A stretch of 64,000 nt of DNA from Harmonia axyridis (taxonomy: Eukaryota; Arthropoda; Insecta; Coleoptera; Coccinellidae). The notes under the pieces were generated by a model. That model was given only the letters and a program-made list of their open reading frames with translations, was not told the origin of the DNA and did not search any database. The stretch lies in contig NC_059507.1 of the NCBI RefSeq assembly GCF_914767665.1, positions 5,828,001 through 5,892,000 of the forward strand. Direction: 5' to 3'. Position numbers and translations under genes: made by a program. Every line of letters starts with the position of its first letter. Position 1 is the stretch's first letter. Of the stretch, positions 35,125 to 47,258 are shown one piece after another.

Positions 35125-35587
35125 ACTTCTCCTCCTTGTGAAATAATATACTATTATCTGATACTAAAAATTTTGTTAGAACTCTTGTATTCATCTGAAC
35201 TGGAACCAGATCTTCAATCCTTAATCATCCCCATTTCACATTTCATAAGCATCATCCTCCTATCCTAATTACCCTTTGTGTTGCAAGGAAATAACACAAA
35301 TAATGTGAGCATTAACGTACGACCACGCTCTTAGCTTCAGGGCCATGCATTATGTACGAATTTCAGCGGAGCTTTGAAATATTACAACTGGCCCCAGATA
35401 TAGCTGACGCCCCCGCACTGTTCTCAGCGCAAGTCCCAGATCCTATTTGAAATTTCCCTCAAGCAGGTCCTGAGGATTTCTAATGGAACACCCGCAAGGA
35501 CTTGGCAGTGAGTATCGATGAAAAAATTCAAAATTCGTGAAAAGGAATTAAAGTTCCGTGTAAGGATAATATATTTTTTCGGCAACC

Positions 35588-35682
35588 GTCCGGGAAGTGC
35601 TCACTTCCCGGACGCTTTTTCTCTGAGAAAGTAGCATTTCCCGGCCTAGTCCGGAAAGTACGTACTTCCCGGACTAGGCCGG
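35588..35682. repeat. Two GC-rich palindromes
   Basis: 35588-35613 has 12-bp arms GTCCGGGAAGTG around CT. 35641-35682 is a 42-base palindrome with one mismatch, outer arm CCGGCCTAGTCCGG, centre AAGTACGTACTT. Both contain CCGGGAAGT-type cores, so they look related. Confidence 0.9.
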
Positions 35683-35862
35683 AAAAGAATCATAGAATCC
35701 ATAGAAACCGAGATAACGGCTGACAGTTCATATGAAATTAGTTGTCAAAAATTTGCATGATTTTCGATCGCAATCGCAATAAAATATGGAAAGCAGCAGC
35801 GATAGTGTTATTTTACATGGTTGCCGAAAAAATATTGTACGCAACACGCCCGAAAATGGTTT

Positions 35863-36065
35863 TTTTGGACTCACAGACTTCCAGGACTCGCTTACGCTCG
35901 TCCTGGAATTTTGTCTATTCGTCCAAAAAAACCCTATTTTCCGGACTTGTTACGTAAATTACTATTTTGGACTCACAGACTTCCAGGACTCGCTTACGCT
36001 CGTCCTGGAATTTTGTCTATTCGTCCAAAAAACCCTATTTTCTGGACTTGTTACGTAAATTACTA
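35863..36065. repeat. 101-bp tandem duplication with hairpin
   Basis: Two nearly identical units begin at about 35863 and 35964. Each carries CCAGGAC, loop TCGCTTACGCTC, GTCCTGG, with an outer GGACTC/GTCC pairing. Confidence 0.85.
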
Positions 36066-36164
36066 TTATTATTTATTTTTTCTGAAGGCAGTTCTTCCAC
36101 TACCCAGAACTGGGAAAACAATTGAAAATAGGTACTGTACTGGAAAATTTTTCTACAAAAAATT

Positions 36165-37487
36165 TTTCGAGATCGAAATTCGGCTAATCAGAGATCGTCA
36201 ATTATGGCACCGCTCACCGATTCTTCGTAGAGCTCACGGTTTTGAGGAAATTTGAACTCGAAATTTGGGAAAAAATTGAATTTGCCTTCAACAATCGTTA
36301 TATTTCCTGAATTATTCACCACAGACCACTCAAATGAAAACGTTTTTCAAACTACAAGTTCCGCTCTTAATCATAGTGAGGTTTCAAGTGCGTAGCCCAC
36401 GTCCAGAAGAAGTGGCAGCTTCGGGAAAATTATCAATTTTTTCTTTGAAAATTTCAGATTTTTGCCTATAATTTATGAAATAATGAACCGATCGCCCAAC
36501 GCAAAGCATTTTTGTGATCTACATAGTCGAATCAATCAATAAGATGATACAATTTTCCCATGAAGGAACTTTTATTTTTTTTTAAATTTTCTGAGGGTTA
36601 CTTAGGTGTGGAAAATTTTACGAAAATTTTTGGACAAAAAATTTTTCAGGTGAGATCGAAATTCGGCTAATCAGAGATCGTCAATTTTGGCCCGCTCATC
36701 GATTCTTCGTAGAGCTCACGGTTTTGAGGAAATTTGAACTCGAAATTTGGAAAAAAATTGAATTTGCCTCTAAAAATCGTTATATCTCCTGAATTATTCA
36801 TCACAGACCGCCAAATAAAAACGTTTTTCAAACTACAAGTTCCGCTCTAAATCATAGTGAGGTTTCAAGTGCGTACCCCACCTCCAGAAGAAGTGGCAGC
36901 TTCGGGAAAATTATAATTCATTGAAAATTTCAGATTTTTGCCTATAATTTATGAAATAATTTACCGATCGCCCAACGCAAAGCATTTTCGTGATCTCCAT
37001 AGTCGAATCAATCAATAAGATGATACAATTCTCCCATGAAGGAATTTTTATTTTTTTTTAAATTTGCTAAGGGTTAGGTATGGAAAATTTTACGAAAATA
37101 TTTGGACAAAAAATTTTTCAGGTGAGATTGAAATTCGGCTAATCAGAGATCGTCAATTCTGGCACCGCTCACCGATTCTTTGTAGAGCTCACGATTTTGA
37201 AGAAATTTGAACTCGAAATTTGGAAAAAAATTGAATTTGCCTCTAAAAATCTCCTTTATTATTTGTCACAGACCCCTCAAATAAAAACGTTTCTTGAACA
37301 TCGTGTTCTGATCTGAAACATAGTGAGGTTTCAAGGGGTAGCTTACGTCCAGGAGAAGTTGCATCCTCGGGAATATGATCAAGTTTTTTTTCGAAAGTTT
37401 CAGATTTTCACCTATGATTTCTGGAATAATCTACTAATCGCCCAACTGCAAGCATTTTCTTGATCTACATAGTCGAATCAATCCAAA
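36165..37487. repeat. Three-unit ~475-bp tandem array
   Basis: The marker GATCGAAATTCGGCTAATCA starts near 36171 and 36654 and, as GATTGAAATTC, near 37126, giving periods of 483 and 472 bp. The third unit is the most diverged. Conserved blocks include TTTGAACTCGAAATTTGG and GCCCAAC followed by AAGCATTTT. No frame is conserved. It looks like satellite DNA or tandem element ends. Confidence 0.85.
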
Positions 37488-38108
37488 ACCTTAGTTTTAA
37501 TAGCGATAACAAAAAATTTGTTTTACATCAATGAAAATAATAACACAAAGAGAAAACATTTATATGACACATGCCCATCCCAAGTTGAACAGCACAGCAA
37601 AAAAATGAACATTTTCACGAATGATTCTCATATTCAACCGAAGAGCTTCCGTTTCCAGAAAAGCTACCTGAATAGGAAACACCAAAAGTGGGTTGAAATC
37701 CATGCTTAAAGCCCACCTACCAACAACTTCTGAACAAGGGTGCCACGTGTCGATTGTGGTGTACATAAAAAACATTTTTCTTTCCAGCATATTCGTTTGT
37801 GGAAAAGGAAAATCCTGTTTAAATCACGTTCGGCATTTCGATTTTTTTTTCTGACACGTGTTTTGGTTCCGTTTCCGTTGCATCGTAATCCAATAATGAG
37901 TTTGCTGGAAGGAAACGAAAAAAAAAATGTATTTCATCGGAATATTTATTTGGCTGTCTATTACTGATTCGAAGTGACTTTTTTATTAATATTTGTGTCT
38001 GACAAGAAATCAATTTGTTTACACTACTTGGAGAATTAATGAATTTATTAATTTCATATTTGTGTGCTTTTTATTTCACGCTCAATCAACTCATTAGATA
38101 TACATATT
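37488..38108. other. Intergenic, no gene seen
   Basis: AT-rich. Frames at 37518-37967 overlap on both strands and have no recognisable content. Confidence 0.4.
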
Positions 38109-39280
38109 GGGTGTTCAACATTGCTTCCGCCTTTTTGCAATAGATGGCTGTAGCCGTAAGTGGTAGTCGAAATAATTAGATCGTAGATGTCATATAATAA
38201 GCTTAGGTATTTGTTAACTTAACGCCATCGAAATATTAATCGATTTATGTCTGCATCTTTAAGTTATTCTCGTTTAAACATGTCAGCTTAAGAGCCAAAT
38301 TCTCGTGCAGGGAGGTTTTGGTTTTCTTCTTTAATATGAAGAAATCTGCGGCTGAGGCTCTTCGAATGCTCTCAAATACCTATGGTGAGGCCGCTATTAG
38401 TGAGAGAACGTGCCGAGAATGGTTTCAACGCTTCAAGAACAGTGATTTTCACGTCGAAGACCAGCATGGCGGTGGAAGAGAGAAGGTTTTCGAAGATGCA
38501 GAATTGGAGGCATTACTTGATCAAGACTCGTGTCAAACGCAACAAGAATTGGAAGGATCATTGGGAGAGACCAACAAGAAATTTCAAAAAGCCTGAAAGT
38601 CATGGCAATGATTCAGAAACAAGGAAATTGGGAGCCGTACGAGTTGGGGTTTCAGCAATGCATTGTGGGTGGAGACGAAAAATGGGTTCAATACGATATT
38701 CCCGAGTGCAGAAAATCATGGGGATATCCCAGCCATGCTTCCACGTTGACGGCCAAATCGAACATATACGTTTCCAAGGTCATGCTCAGTACTTGGTGGC
38801 ATCAGCTCGGCGTGGTATATTAGGAGTTGTTAAAACCAACTGAAACAAACACAGGCGATCGTTATCGAACGGAATCAATGCATTTGAGCCGAGCATTGAA
38901 AGACAAACGGCCGCGATACAACAAGAGACATGATAAAGTGATTTTATGTGTACCGAAAGTGGTCAAGACATACTTGGAAACGTTGAAATGGGAAATCCTA
39001 CCCCACCCGCCATATTCTCCAGACGTTGCTCCCTTGGACCATCACTTGTTTCGACGAATGGCATACGGCCTGGCTGACCAGCAATTTTCGGTCTTATAAA
39101 GAAGTAAAAAATTTTATCAATTCGTGGATCACTCCAAAAGATGACCAGTTTTTTCAACACTGGATTCGAACACTGCCCGAAAGATGTAAGAAATTATTAG
39201 CCAGCGATGGACAATACTTCGAATCATAAATGTATAACCAGTTTTTTACAATAAAGCCTCGAAAGCAAAGTTGTAACATA
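38109..39280 (+). mobile_element. Mos1-like mariner, decayed
   Basis: Plus-strand frames spell a mariner of the mauritiana/cecropia type: MKKSAAEALRMLSNTYGEAA, RTCREWFQRF, FEDAELEALL, then a deletion, GGDEKW (first Asp), a stop in VVY*ELLKPTET, KVILCVPKVVKTYL (the second catalytic block, normally LLHDNARPH, is deleted), HPPYSPDVAPLDHHLF and, after a frameshift, LPERCKKLLASDGQYFES. Ends GTTCAACATTGCTTCCG and CGAAAGCAAAGTTGTAAC are imperfect inverted repeats. Confidence 0.85.
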
Positions 39281-39785
39281 TTCTTTTTGTTACGAGTTGC
39301 TAGAGTTTACTAGTATCCTGTAAGACAAGAAACGGTTCTTTAAAATCGAAAAATACTTCTCTAACAAAACAAATGTGATCTGCACAGACTTTATGTTGCT
39401 TTAGACATACAGACTACTATAGGGGTTAGAACCGATTGCATGAATCATGATATCCTTTATGAGTAGTAGAATTCTAGACGATGACGTCATCCAGAACAAC
39501 CTGTAGTCCGTCGGGTAATCCTTTCCAGAGCTACGTTTATGAATGGAAACTGAAAATTTGGGCATAGCCCGGAAATGCCTTGAAAAAAGATGTTTCTCTG
39601 AAAAATTTGGCGCATCCGTAGTATCCTCTGGATCAATATTTTCCTTGGAGAAGTGACCAATCCGCGAACAGCTTGTTGAACGTGCTACCAATACCGTGTG
39701 CTGTCGCAATTCAGTTATTCCACATCCCCACCAAGCACCAAGTTCATTGATAACGTGTGGGTGAACGAAGAGGGGAATACATTCT
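39281..39785. other. Upstream region of the Tyr-rich gene
   Basis: No gene seen. The frame 39709-39401 (minus) has no recognisable content. Regulatory sites for the promoter at 39786 may lie here. Confidence 0.4.
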
Positions 39786-39822
39786 TATAAATAGGGGTGG
39801 TTATTAAAGGGGAATCATTTCA
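39786..39822 (+). promoter_or_regulatory. TATA/Inr core promoter of the Tyr-rich gene
   Basis: TATAAATA at 39786-39793 lies 31 bases before the A (39817) of TCATTT, an exact match to the insect initiator TCAKTY. A short exon would run to 39890, where ATATG|GTAAGA is a strong splice donor. Confidence 0.7.
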
Positions 39823-39890
39823 TCACCGACAGTCGGTACTGATAACTTCTTAGTGTGTTGAAATACCTACGTGAGATTCACAGGAATATG

Positions 39891-41188
39891 GTAAGATTGT
39901 CTTATCAATAATATATTTCAAGAATCTTAAACTTAGTATAACCTTGTTCGAAAATTTTTAATTTGAATAATTTTTGAAAATTTTATAATCCAAAAAATAA
40001 TCAAAAAATTACTTTCAAATTATACCTATTACTGTCAATATTCCACATATTGATCTTTTTCAAAAAACTCGTATTCTTCGAAAAAATTCTCTACGATCAT
40101 TTCATTCAAAATTTTTTTCAAACAACCAAATATCTTGTTTTGGTTCAAAAATCGTGAAAAGAAAATAACCGAATCATTAAAATCTTTTACTACCATTTTT
40201 TCTTCGTCCGCGCACTTCAGAACGTCCATATGTATGTTGTCTAAGATGCCGACTTTCAATGTGCTTTCTACCCTCAACTCTATCAAGGTAAACGCAACCC
40301 TAAAAGTTTCAGCAGTTGATTAATTTTTGTGAGAAACTTTATTCAGTGTTGACGCGCTGTCTTTCTCTCCCCAAAGAAATAAACTTTGATCCTCCTTTCA
40401 ATGAAGCACCGTAAACCAAAAGAGTGTTTGTGTTCTAAAAATAATTCCGAAGAAAACGCATAAAGTATTAATCGTTTAGCATCAAGAGTTGTATCGATTT
40501 TGTTCTATTTACGTCAATAGTCTGGCATGAAGTGTTTACCTATTCATGACGTCTTTAGAGCGATTTGTCGACCCTTGTTGAACATGAAAGCTTTAGATAA
40601 ACTTATAAGGTGAAACATTATAATGAAAATACATGTCTATGCTCAACATATCCAAAGTCAATTCGCTATTTCTCACATCAAAACAATTTATTAATAATCT
40701 ACATCTAATGAATGGAGAACACCCTAGACATTTCTTGAATTAAACTCTTATAAAAGCTATTAAATTGAAATGATGCCAAAAAACCTGTAGGAATACTTAC
40801 AATCCCATGAAGTTCAACATGAATTCTTGTCACCGCTATGAATTGCTGAGGCTTATACCTGTTGCTAACTTGTTGAAGACGCTAACAGCAAACGACGCAC
40901 CAGACCAGATCAATAATCCATTTGATGTATTTCTGTTTGAATACTTTTGTCACATCCATCCACTCTTCTAGAATAATCGTAATCAACTCTTGTCGGATGT
41001 CCTTGAGATTGTCTATATTTCTTACTCATCGCCATGGTAACAAGAAACACGGACCCTTCTTCACATTTTTCAGGTCAATAAACAACATTTATTACCATGT
41101 AACAGGTTCAAGTCAATATATTCTTTTTGTAATAATATTATCCGCATATTCCAAATCAGAAAGAAACGAAAAAAATCTTTTTTTGCAG
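39891..41188 (+). other. Intron 1 of the Tyr-rich gene
   Basis: Donor GTAAGA at 39891 and acceptor TTTTTTTGCAG at 41188 bound a 1.3-kb intron. The minus frame 40286-40035 begins at TTG, not ATG, and is not supported. The open frame from 40922 is intron read-through. Confidence 0.55.
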
Positions 41189-42434
41189 ATGTTCCACTTC
41201 TTGATATGGCTACCTATGATTTCTTCACTAGAAGCGGCTTATGCTTCATATTATGGCGGACAAGGGTATAGCTCTGGCAACCGTGGACATGGTTATCAAT
41301 GGTCAGCTTACAACCCTGTCATTCGAGACCAAAGAAGTCCTTACAGCTACTACAATATTTACCCTTACAGCAGATCATATCTGGACGACTACTATCGCTA
41401 CTATCCTCAAGAAACCTACCCTGTGTACTACCCTCGTACTTCTAAGTACGACATATACCAAGTACTACCTACATATTACCAGAAGCCAGTATCGGATTTG
41501 AGTGATAACTATGACAGCTATTACTATGGTATGGATCCTCAAGAATTCCAAGATGAAGTTCTGCAGGAAGTTCAGAGAGAGGAAAGAGAGGAATCTCAAC
41601 CAATAGGACACGAAATGCTCTACGAAAACGAAGATTACGCTGCCAACAATTTCAATAAGTACGATAAGGCGAGCATGGCTTATTTTCAAAAAATGCTCGC
41701 TCAATCACATAAAAACACCTATAACAATCAAGCGAACAAACAATACATGGATTACCTGGATTACGATAACGAATGGCAAGACATCCCAGCAACTAGACTT
41801 CCTCCCTATCACCAAAGAGAAGACAAGGAAGTACAAGATTTGAAAAAACTCAAGAATAGAAACTACAGGAACAAACAGAACAAAAAGAAGCAGAATGAAT
41901 ACCGACATGATATACATGAAAACTACAAGCGTTCGAATGTCCAGAATGATGAGATAACTAGCAGCGTTCCTAAAACTCAACTGAAGAGTAGAGATGGCGC
42001 TGATAAGGGTCCAGTTATCAAGGTTCCAGCATCAACCACTGTTCAGCCAGTTTCTCTTGAACCTAAAAAAATTATGCGAGGGCAAAAGGAAGAAGTGATG
42101 ATGAGACCTGCAACTCCTGTGAGGCATCCCTTCAGTGCCCCCATCATGAATGTGGTTGTTAGCAATGACGAATGGAAAAGAAGCCCTTCTGTATTCGATA
42201 CCTTGAAAAGGATGTTGGAAATGGAGAAGAGCCTGAAGAATGTAAGTGTGCACTTTCTGAATCAATATTTAACATTCTTAACGTTATCGAGTTCTTTTAG
42301 GACTTGTTGATGATATAGGTTTTTCTTTGTTTCAGAAATACAGAGAAGATCTCAGGCCTCCAATGAAGAAAAGGATTGTTTCTGACGAAGATAGTCTCAC
42401 CCATCAGCTATCTGTGCTGAAGAAGTCTCAGTAA
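41189..42434 (+). CDS. Secreted tyrosine-rich protein
   Basis: No family is recognised. Coding exons are 41189-42241 and 42336-42434, with donor AAT|GTAAGT and acceptor TTTCAG|AAA; 1152 nt, 383 residues. If the 39817-39890 exon is used, its terminal ATG adds one Met. The N-terminus MFHFLIWLPMISSLEAAYA is a likely signal peptide. Residues about 20-120 are rich in Tyr, Gly, Ser and Pro (YYGGQGYSSGN, YYRYYPQETYPVYYP). The middle is acidic (QREEREESQ), then Lys/Asn/Arg-rich (YRNKQNKKKQNEYR) and the C-terminus is charged. Such composition occurs in cuticular, eggshell and silk-associated proteins, but this is a guess. TATA promoter and AATAAA site support a real gene. Confidence 0.85.
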
Positions 42435-42472
42435 ACGTAAGCGTTAGTTGACGATATTCAAGACTGACTTAG

Positions 42473-42478
42473 AATAAA
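42473..42478 (+). terminator. Poly(A) signal of the Tyr-rich gene
   Basis: AATAAA 39 bases after the TAA stop. Confidence 0.6.
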
Positions 42479-42479
42479 T

Positions 42480-44192
42480 CTTGATTCTTAAGAATTCACA
42501 ACTATTCAGAAATTGAACCAAATGGTTTGAAATTTAGGTCAGTTCCTCAACTTCGTACTTGGACCATTGATATGCCAAGCTTTTTGACGTGAAATATGAA
42601 GATGTTATTGATTTTTTTTAGTTTTTTAACGGTATCCTTTATTCTTGTATGTAGTATTTCATACGTGAATGAAGGATTTCAGATAGAAAAAAAAGGGAAA
42701 GAAGGCTTTAATTAAAAATGTGAAGGGTGTGGCGTAGGGAATTTTGGAAATTGATTTTTCAGAGATTTCAAGAAAAAGTCTCTAGCAAGAATTGAATTGT
42801 AATGAAAAACGAATGAACCGTGAAATGACTGAATTCGTCTGAAAATGAAATTTCCAAAAAGGAATTCAACAGGAGGGAGGTACTCGCCTACGCCACTGGA
42901 ATGTATAAGACTGATATTCAATTTTCTAAAGGCTAGGTAGAAAGTGGAGGGACAATAATTGTTGATGACTCAAATCAACTTTATATTTACAAAAGAATAC
43001 TCACAAAATCATCTGATTCATTCAAAATACTCATTTCTCTATGGAATATCTTCTTTTCCCAGAAAATTTTTTGAAATTATTCGCACATATCACTATTTGG
43101 TGTATCAGGGTAAGAGTTGTTGTGTCAATATAGTGGCAGAAGTTAGTAATTAGGCAGTGTATTCCCTTAAATCAAGAATAATTTTCGAAATATTTTTTGG
43201 GAATGCTACACATTTTTTTTGGTCATCGAATGCGGTGCTTTTTTAATATAGGTAGATGATTTGAAGAGAAAGAGTAATACAGGATAAAGGATTGGATCAG
43301 ATTATTTATTGCAAATAGAGATATATGTATATGCAGATTATTTAAGTATTAAATATAATTAATGTCGATTGTACTCCTTCATTATGCTGATGGAGAATTG
43401 TATATGTGCTTAATCCATACATACGTTGAATATTGAATCTAGTCAATTGGGTGGGCTCTTTTTCAACCAATCAAACGACTAAGCACAGTTTTGTGGCTGT
43501 TATAGAACCTACATTTAAATAGGGCTGTTCATTATGTCGGACTTGTACAAATTCTGTAGAATTCGAATTGGTGCAATATTTGCGAATTCATCGATATGTA
43601 GGTCATTGCTAAATACTTGTTTTTATGTTGAATCATTAACAGAGTCAACCTGAATGTATATTGACCGAAAAAAGATGATAATCGGCGCAAATTTAATTTC
43701 TTCATATTACAGATTCATTCTGTGATACAGAGAACAAGGACTGTCTTCATGGTAGTTTATTTCAAACAGAAATATTGCCGTTTAAATGTTCAATAATAAT
43801 CATTGATGTCGTTGATCTTTTGTCCGAGGTAACGAATCGAAACTGTTCGAATGCATTTCCACTAGAGCACAATTTCTGTAAATATCTGTGTTTCTATTTC
43901 GACTTTTTCTTCTTAGGTGGAGTTTTTCGTCTGGGTGAATTTAAATTTTGGGGTAGCGGTAGTTTGTCGAAATAAATCGACGAAATCGAGGAGATCGAAA
44001 GAAAGCAGTATTATATTAGGGCAGTTATATTTATCGAAATATGTTAACTCATTCTTTCAGACTTATATATTTCGAGTATTACATCTTTTATATTGGACAT
44101 TTTTGGATTTTAGTTGTGATAAAACTTCTTATTAACATTATTCTTACTCTAATTGTTGAACCTCACGATTTATTCATTCAACTACATCAAAT
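42480..44192. other. Intergenic; possible small element
   Basis: GGTGTGGCGTAGG (about 42726) and CCTACGCCACTGG (about 42887) are inverted and could bound a ~175-bp MITE; CAGTGGCGTA also occurs near 11355. No gene is supported in the rest. Confidence 0.35.
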
Positions 44193-44516
44193 ATATACAA
44201 GGTGTCCCAAGTTAAAGTTTCTGGAAAACTGATCATATTCGAAAACAGTGGTATTACGATATTATTCGATATTCTCTATTAAGCTCAAATATATTCGCTA
44301 CCAAAATACTACCAGTTTAACAGGATATGAAGATAATAATTCTGGAAAACTCGATATTATTCGAGGAGAAAAATTGAAGAAAAAAATCTTCTTAGTCCCT
44401 GTATAACTGGAAGTACTTAGGTCGCAAAAACATTTGAGCTTGACAATATCGAATAATATCATAATCCCAATTTTCAGAATTCAAAAACACTTGAAATTGG
44501 GACAACCGGTATATAT
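44193..44516. mobile_element. Diverged foldback MITE
   Basis: TATATACAAGGTGTCCCAA on the left pairs with TTGGGACAACCGGTATATA on the right. Inner blocks (GATATTATTCGATATT, AAGCTCAAAT) also occur inverted. The ends resemble those of the 1.5-kb foldback at 47259. Confidence 0.7.
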
Positions 44517-45844
44517 TTTCTAATGTTACTGATTTTGAAATTGGGATAGATTTCACTGAACCATTCAGATACCTTTTCATTGTTAAACATGATGAACATA
44601 CATATTTGTTGTAACGCAGAACTGTTTTAAAATGACTCTTTAGTCGACTAGAGCTTTCAGATGCTTAAAAAAAAAGTATAAGATATTTCCAGCCATACGC
44701 TCTTCTATTTTTCCATAGATAGTTGAATATTTTCATAGGATAGAGTATTTTAGTATAAATTGAACTTTCCTATTCCTGAAAGGATCTTTAAACCCTCCAA
44801 TGTAGATTAAGAAAATATAGTGTGTTCGTTCGATGGATCTAAAAATCAGAAAAATTTTCTAATTTTCTTCGATAATTGGAAAACTTTGGAATTTCTCGAA
44901 TTTTCACTCTTTCATCAGTTAATGTTGAGTTGGAAGTTTCCAGTGCCGGAGTTTTTATAGGAATCCTTCGGAATTGCAAAAAAAATTGTCAATTTTCAAC
45001 ATATCAACAGTTGAATCCAATTTCAACATTATTGTGTTCAATGTTTTGTTTCGTATTTATTCAAACCTTTTACCTTCATTGTCCTGAAAAATTAGGAAGT
45101 GTATAGGAGAATTTCCATTTGAACTAACTTCTCAGGTATACATATAGATACTTTGAAAAGCCTAAAGGACATCCAGGAGTTTTTTGTAACATTGTTGTAT
45201 TTCGGATTGTGATTTGTTGTTGAATTTGAAATATTATTTTTCTTATAGTGTAAGGTTACTGCTCATATTATATATTTCTCGAGTTCCTTGTTGCAGATGA
45301 TAACTGATGAATAATTTCAGTTGATTTCTTATTAACCTATTGTTTTTGGTTGTTATATTATGAAGTGTACATATCTCCCTCATATTTGATGATAAATGTA
45401 AATACTATATTTTGATATGTATTGTAGATAGAATTTATGGAATTTTGAATGAGCCGCTTCTGTACGAAAGATATAAATATATTTGCTGATGTCTTTGTAA
45501 ATAAATTATACTTATGTAATTCACTGACTGATATAATAAATGTTATTCTATCTTTATCGTCTTTCACTCCCATGAATAGAATAAGAATAATTTTGAGATG
45601 AAGATGAACGTCAGCACGAGATGCAAGCTTCGTTCAAAATGTAAAGCTTATCACATAATCAGAACCATAGAAATTTAAAAAGAATACTGAAAAAAAAATC
45701 CAATATTTATATGACTATATTTCAGATCAAGTTGTGATTTCTCGTGTGTATATAGAATAATCATTATAGCATTATCAGAAGCGTGAAGAATAAAGCAGAA
45801 TATTGAAAAAATAGTGACAACCATTTTCATTTTCTATTTTACAA
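44517..45844. other. Intergenic, no gene seen
   Basis: AT-rich, with only short frames of unrecognised content. Confidence 0.45.
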
Positions 45845-46162
45845 ATGAAATTCATCAAAACTCAAGATTTTCGAATTAGAACCTATATTTTTTATCATTT
45901 CAGTCGAATCTATGTATAAAAAGAGTGGAGTTATCTAAGCAAACCCTATACCTAAAATGAATACTCTGAGAGTGGTCTGTGACTTTCAGAAATCAGAGGA
46001 AAAAACTAAAATTCGATGTTTGGAAAACTAAATTTTAATGAATTATAACAATATTCAATAACTAATAATTGATTACAAATCTTGAAATGTCAAATTTAGA
46101 TATCGAAACATTGAATTTTAGTTTCTTCTTGTGCTTTCCGAAAGTCACCGTCAGTTTTTTGG
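45845..46162. repeat. Partial relative of the 1.5-kb foldback
   Basis: 45845-45975 matches 47725-47845 (TCATCAAAACTCAAGATTTT, GCAAACCCTATACCTAAAAT). The next part folds back on itself (TAAAATTCGATGTTT against AAACATTGAATTTTA). The distal arms are missing. Confidence 0.7.
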
Positions 46163-46721
46163 AATAGAACACCCCCATTTTGTCTCAATTTTCGGATTAC
46201 TCTAGCTGAGCTGATGCCAAAAATGTATCACATGTTGATTCCAATTGGTACAGGGTGGACAAAATAAAATAGTTTTGTGTGTGCTCATAAAGTAATGCGT
46301 AACATTCTTCATTAGTTAAATTAACAATATTATCAAAAATATTTAATGTCTAGCGGCAATTGTTTCGAATGTAACAACCTGTAGTTTGTTACATTTTTAG
46401 ATTAGTAAAAATGAGCTGTTTCCAAACATGTTTGGTACTTGTGGTCTAGCAGACAGAATATGAAAGAAATTATTTCTTATCAATTTAAAAGTAGTTTTTT
46501 GTGAAATGTCATATTTGTTTATTGCCGCTAGACAATAAGTATTTTTGATAATATTGTTAATTTAACTAATAAAGAATGTTACACGTTACTTTATGAGCAC
46601 ACACAAAACTATTGTATTTTTGTCCATCCTGTACCAATTGGAATAAATATGTGATACATTTTTGGAATCAGCTCAGCTATTGAGTAATCGGAAAATTGAG
46701 ACAAAATGGGGGTGTTCTATT
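46163..46721. mobile_element. Foldback element, ~200-bp arms
   Basis: The ends AATAGAACACCCCCATTTTG and CAAAATGGGGGTGTTCTATT are inverted copies. The arms stay homologous to about 46365 and from about 46520 (TGTGTGTGCTCATAAAGTAA, TCTAGCGGCAAT). The left arm is also present at 52752-52986. Confidence 0.85.
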
Positions 46722-47258
46722 TAAAAAAAATTACGGTGCATCATTACTCGAACGTAATTCACCCTGCATATTAGATTATTATTTTAAAATACGGTAAATT
46801 GAAATGAAAAATCGACGTGTTTCAGGATTATTTCTTAAAATGGTCTGTTTAGCTAAAAATGAATTCGTTCCATACTTTACGGACACAGAAAAAAAAAGGT
46901 ATAGAAGTAATTCTAAGGCCGTCTGGTTATTTCGGTTTTTTTCCAAGTCCTCGAATGAGAGCAGCAATATCCAGGGAGAACGGCGGCCCAAATTCTGCGT
47001 AGGCAGTTCTAAACCCACCTTGTTAGACTACCTCGGATTTTCGTTGACCTTTGACATTTTCAGTCTTCCCCGGAATTTGCTCACTTCCCACTATGTTTCC
47101 ACCAGCCCACTCTCTATTATTCTCAATGATTTCCGAGTAACGCAATCTAGATTCTGAGCTAATTCGTTGACAGAACAATTAATTAATTCCTCCAGGACAT
47201 TATCTGCGTTGCACTATTCATTGCGTAATTCCAGGTGAATACCTGGAATTTTTCTGGG
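46722..47258. other. Unassigned; 117-codon open frame
   Basis: A plus-strand ATG frame runs 46804-47157, and a minus-strand frame overlaps it (47018-46779). Neither has a recognisable domain. The position between two foldbacks argues for TE-derived or random sequence. Confidence 0.3.

Noticed and set aside
36165..37487. CRISPR-like or telomeric array
   Set aside because: Units are ~475 bp with no spacer pattern, and the gene context is animal.
40035..40286. 83-codon minus-strand frame inside the Tyr-rich gene intron, protein-like composition
   Set aside because: The apparent start is TTG, there is no ATG near it, no domain is recognised, and it lies in a supported intron.
46804..47157. 117-codon plus-strand frame with an ATG
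   Set aside because: No domain, no splice or promoter support, and an equally long frame overlaps on the other strand; kept only as unassigned.
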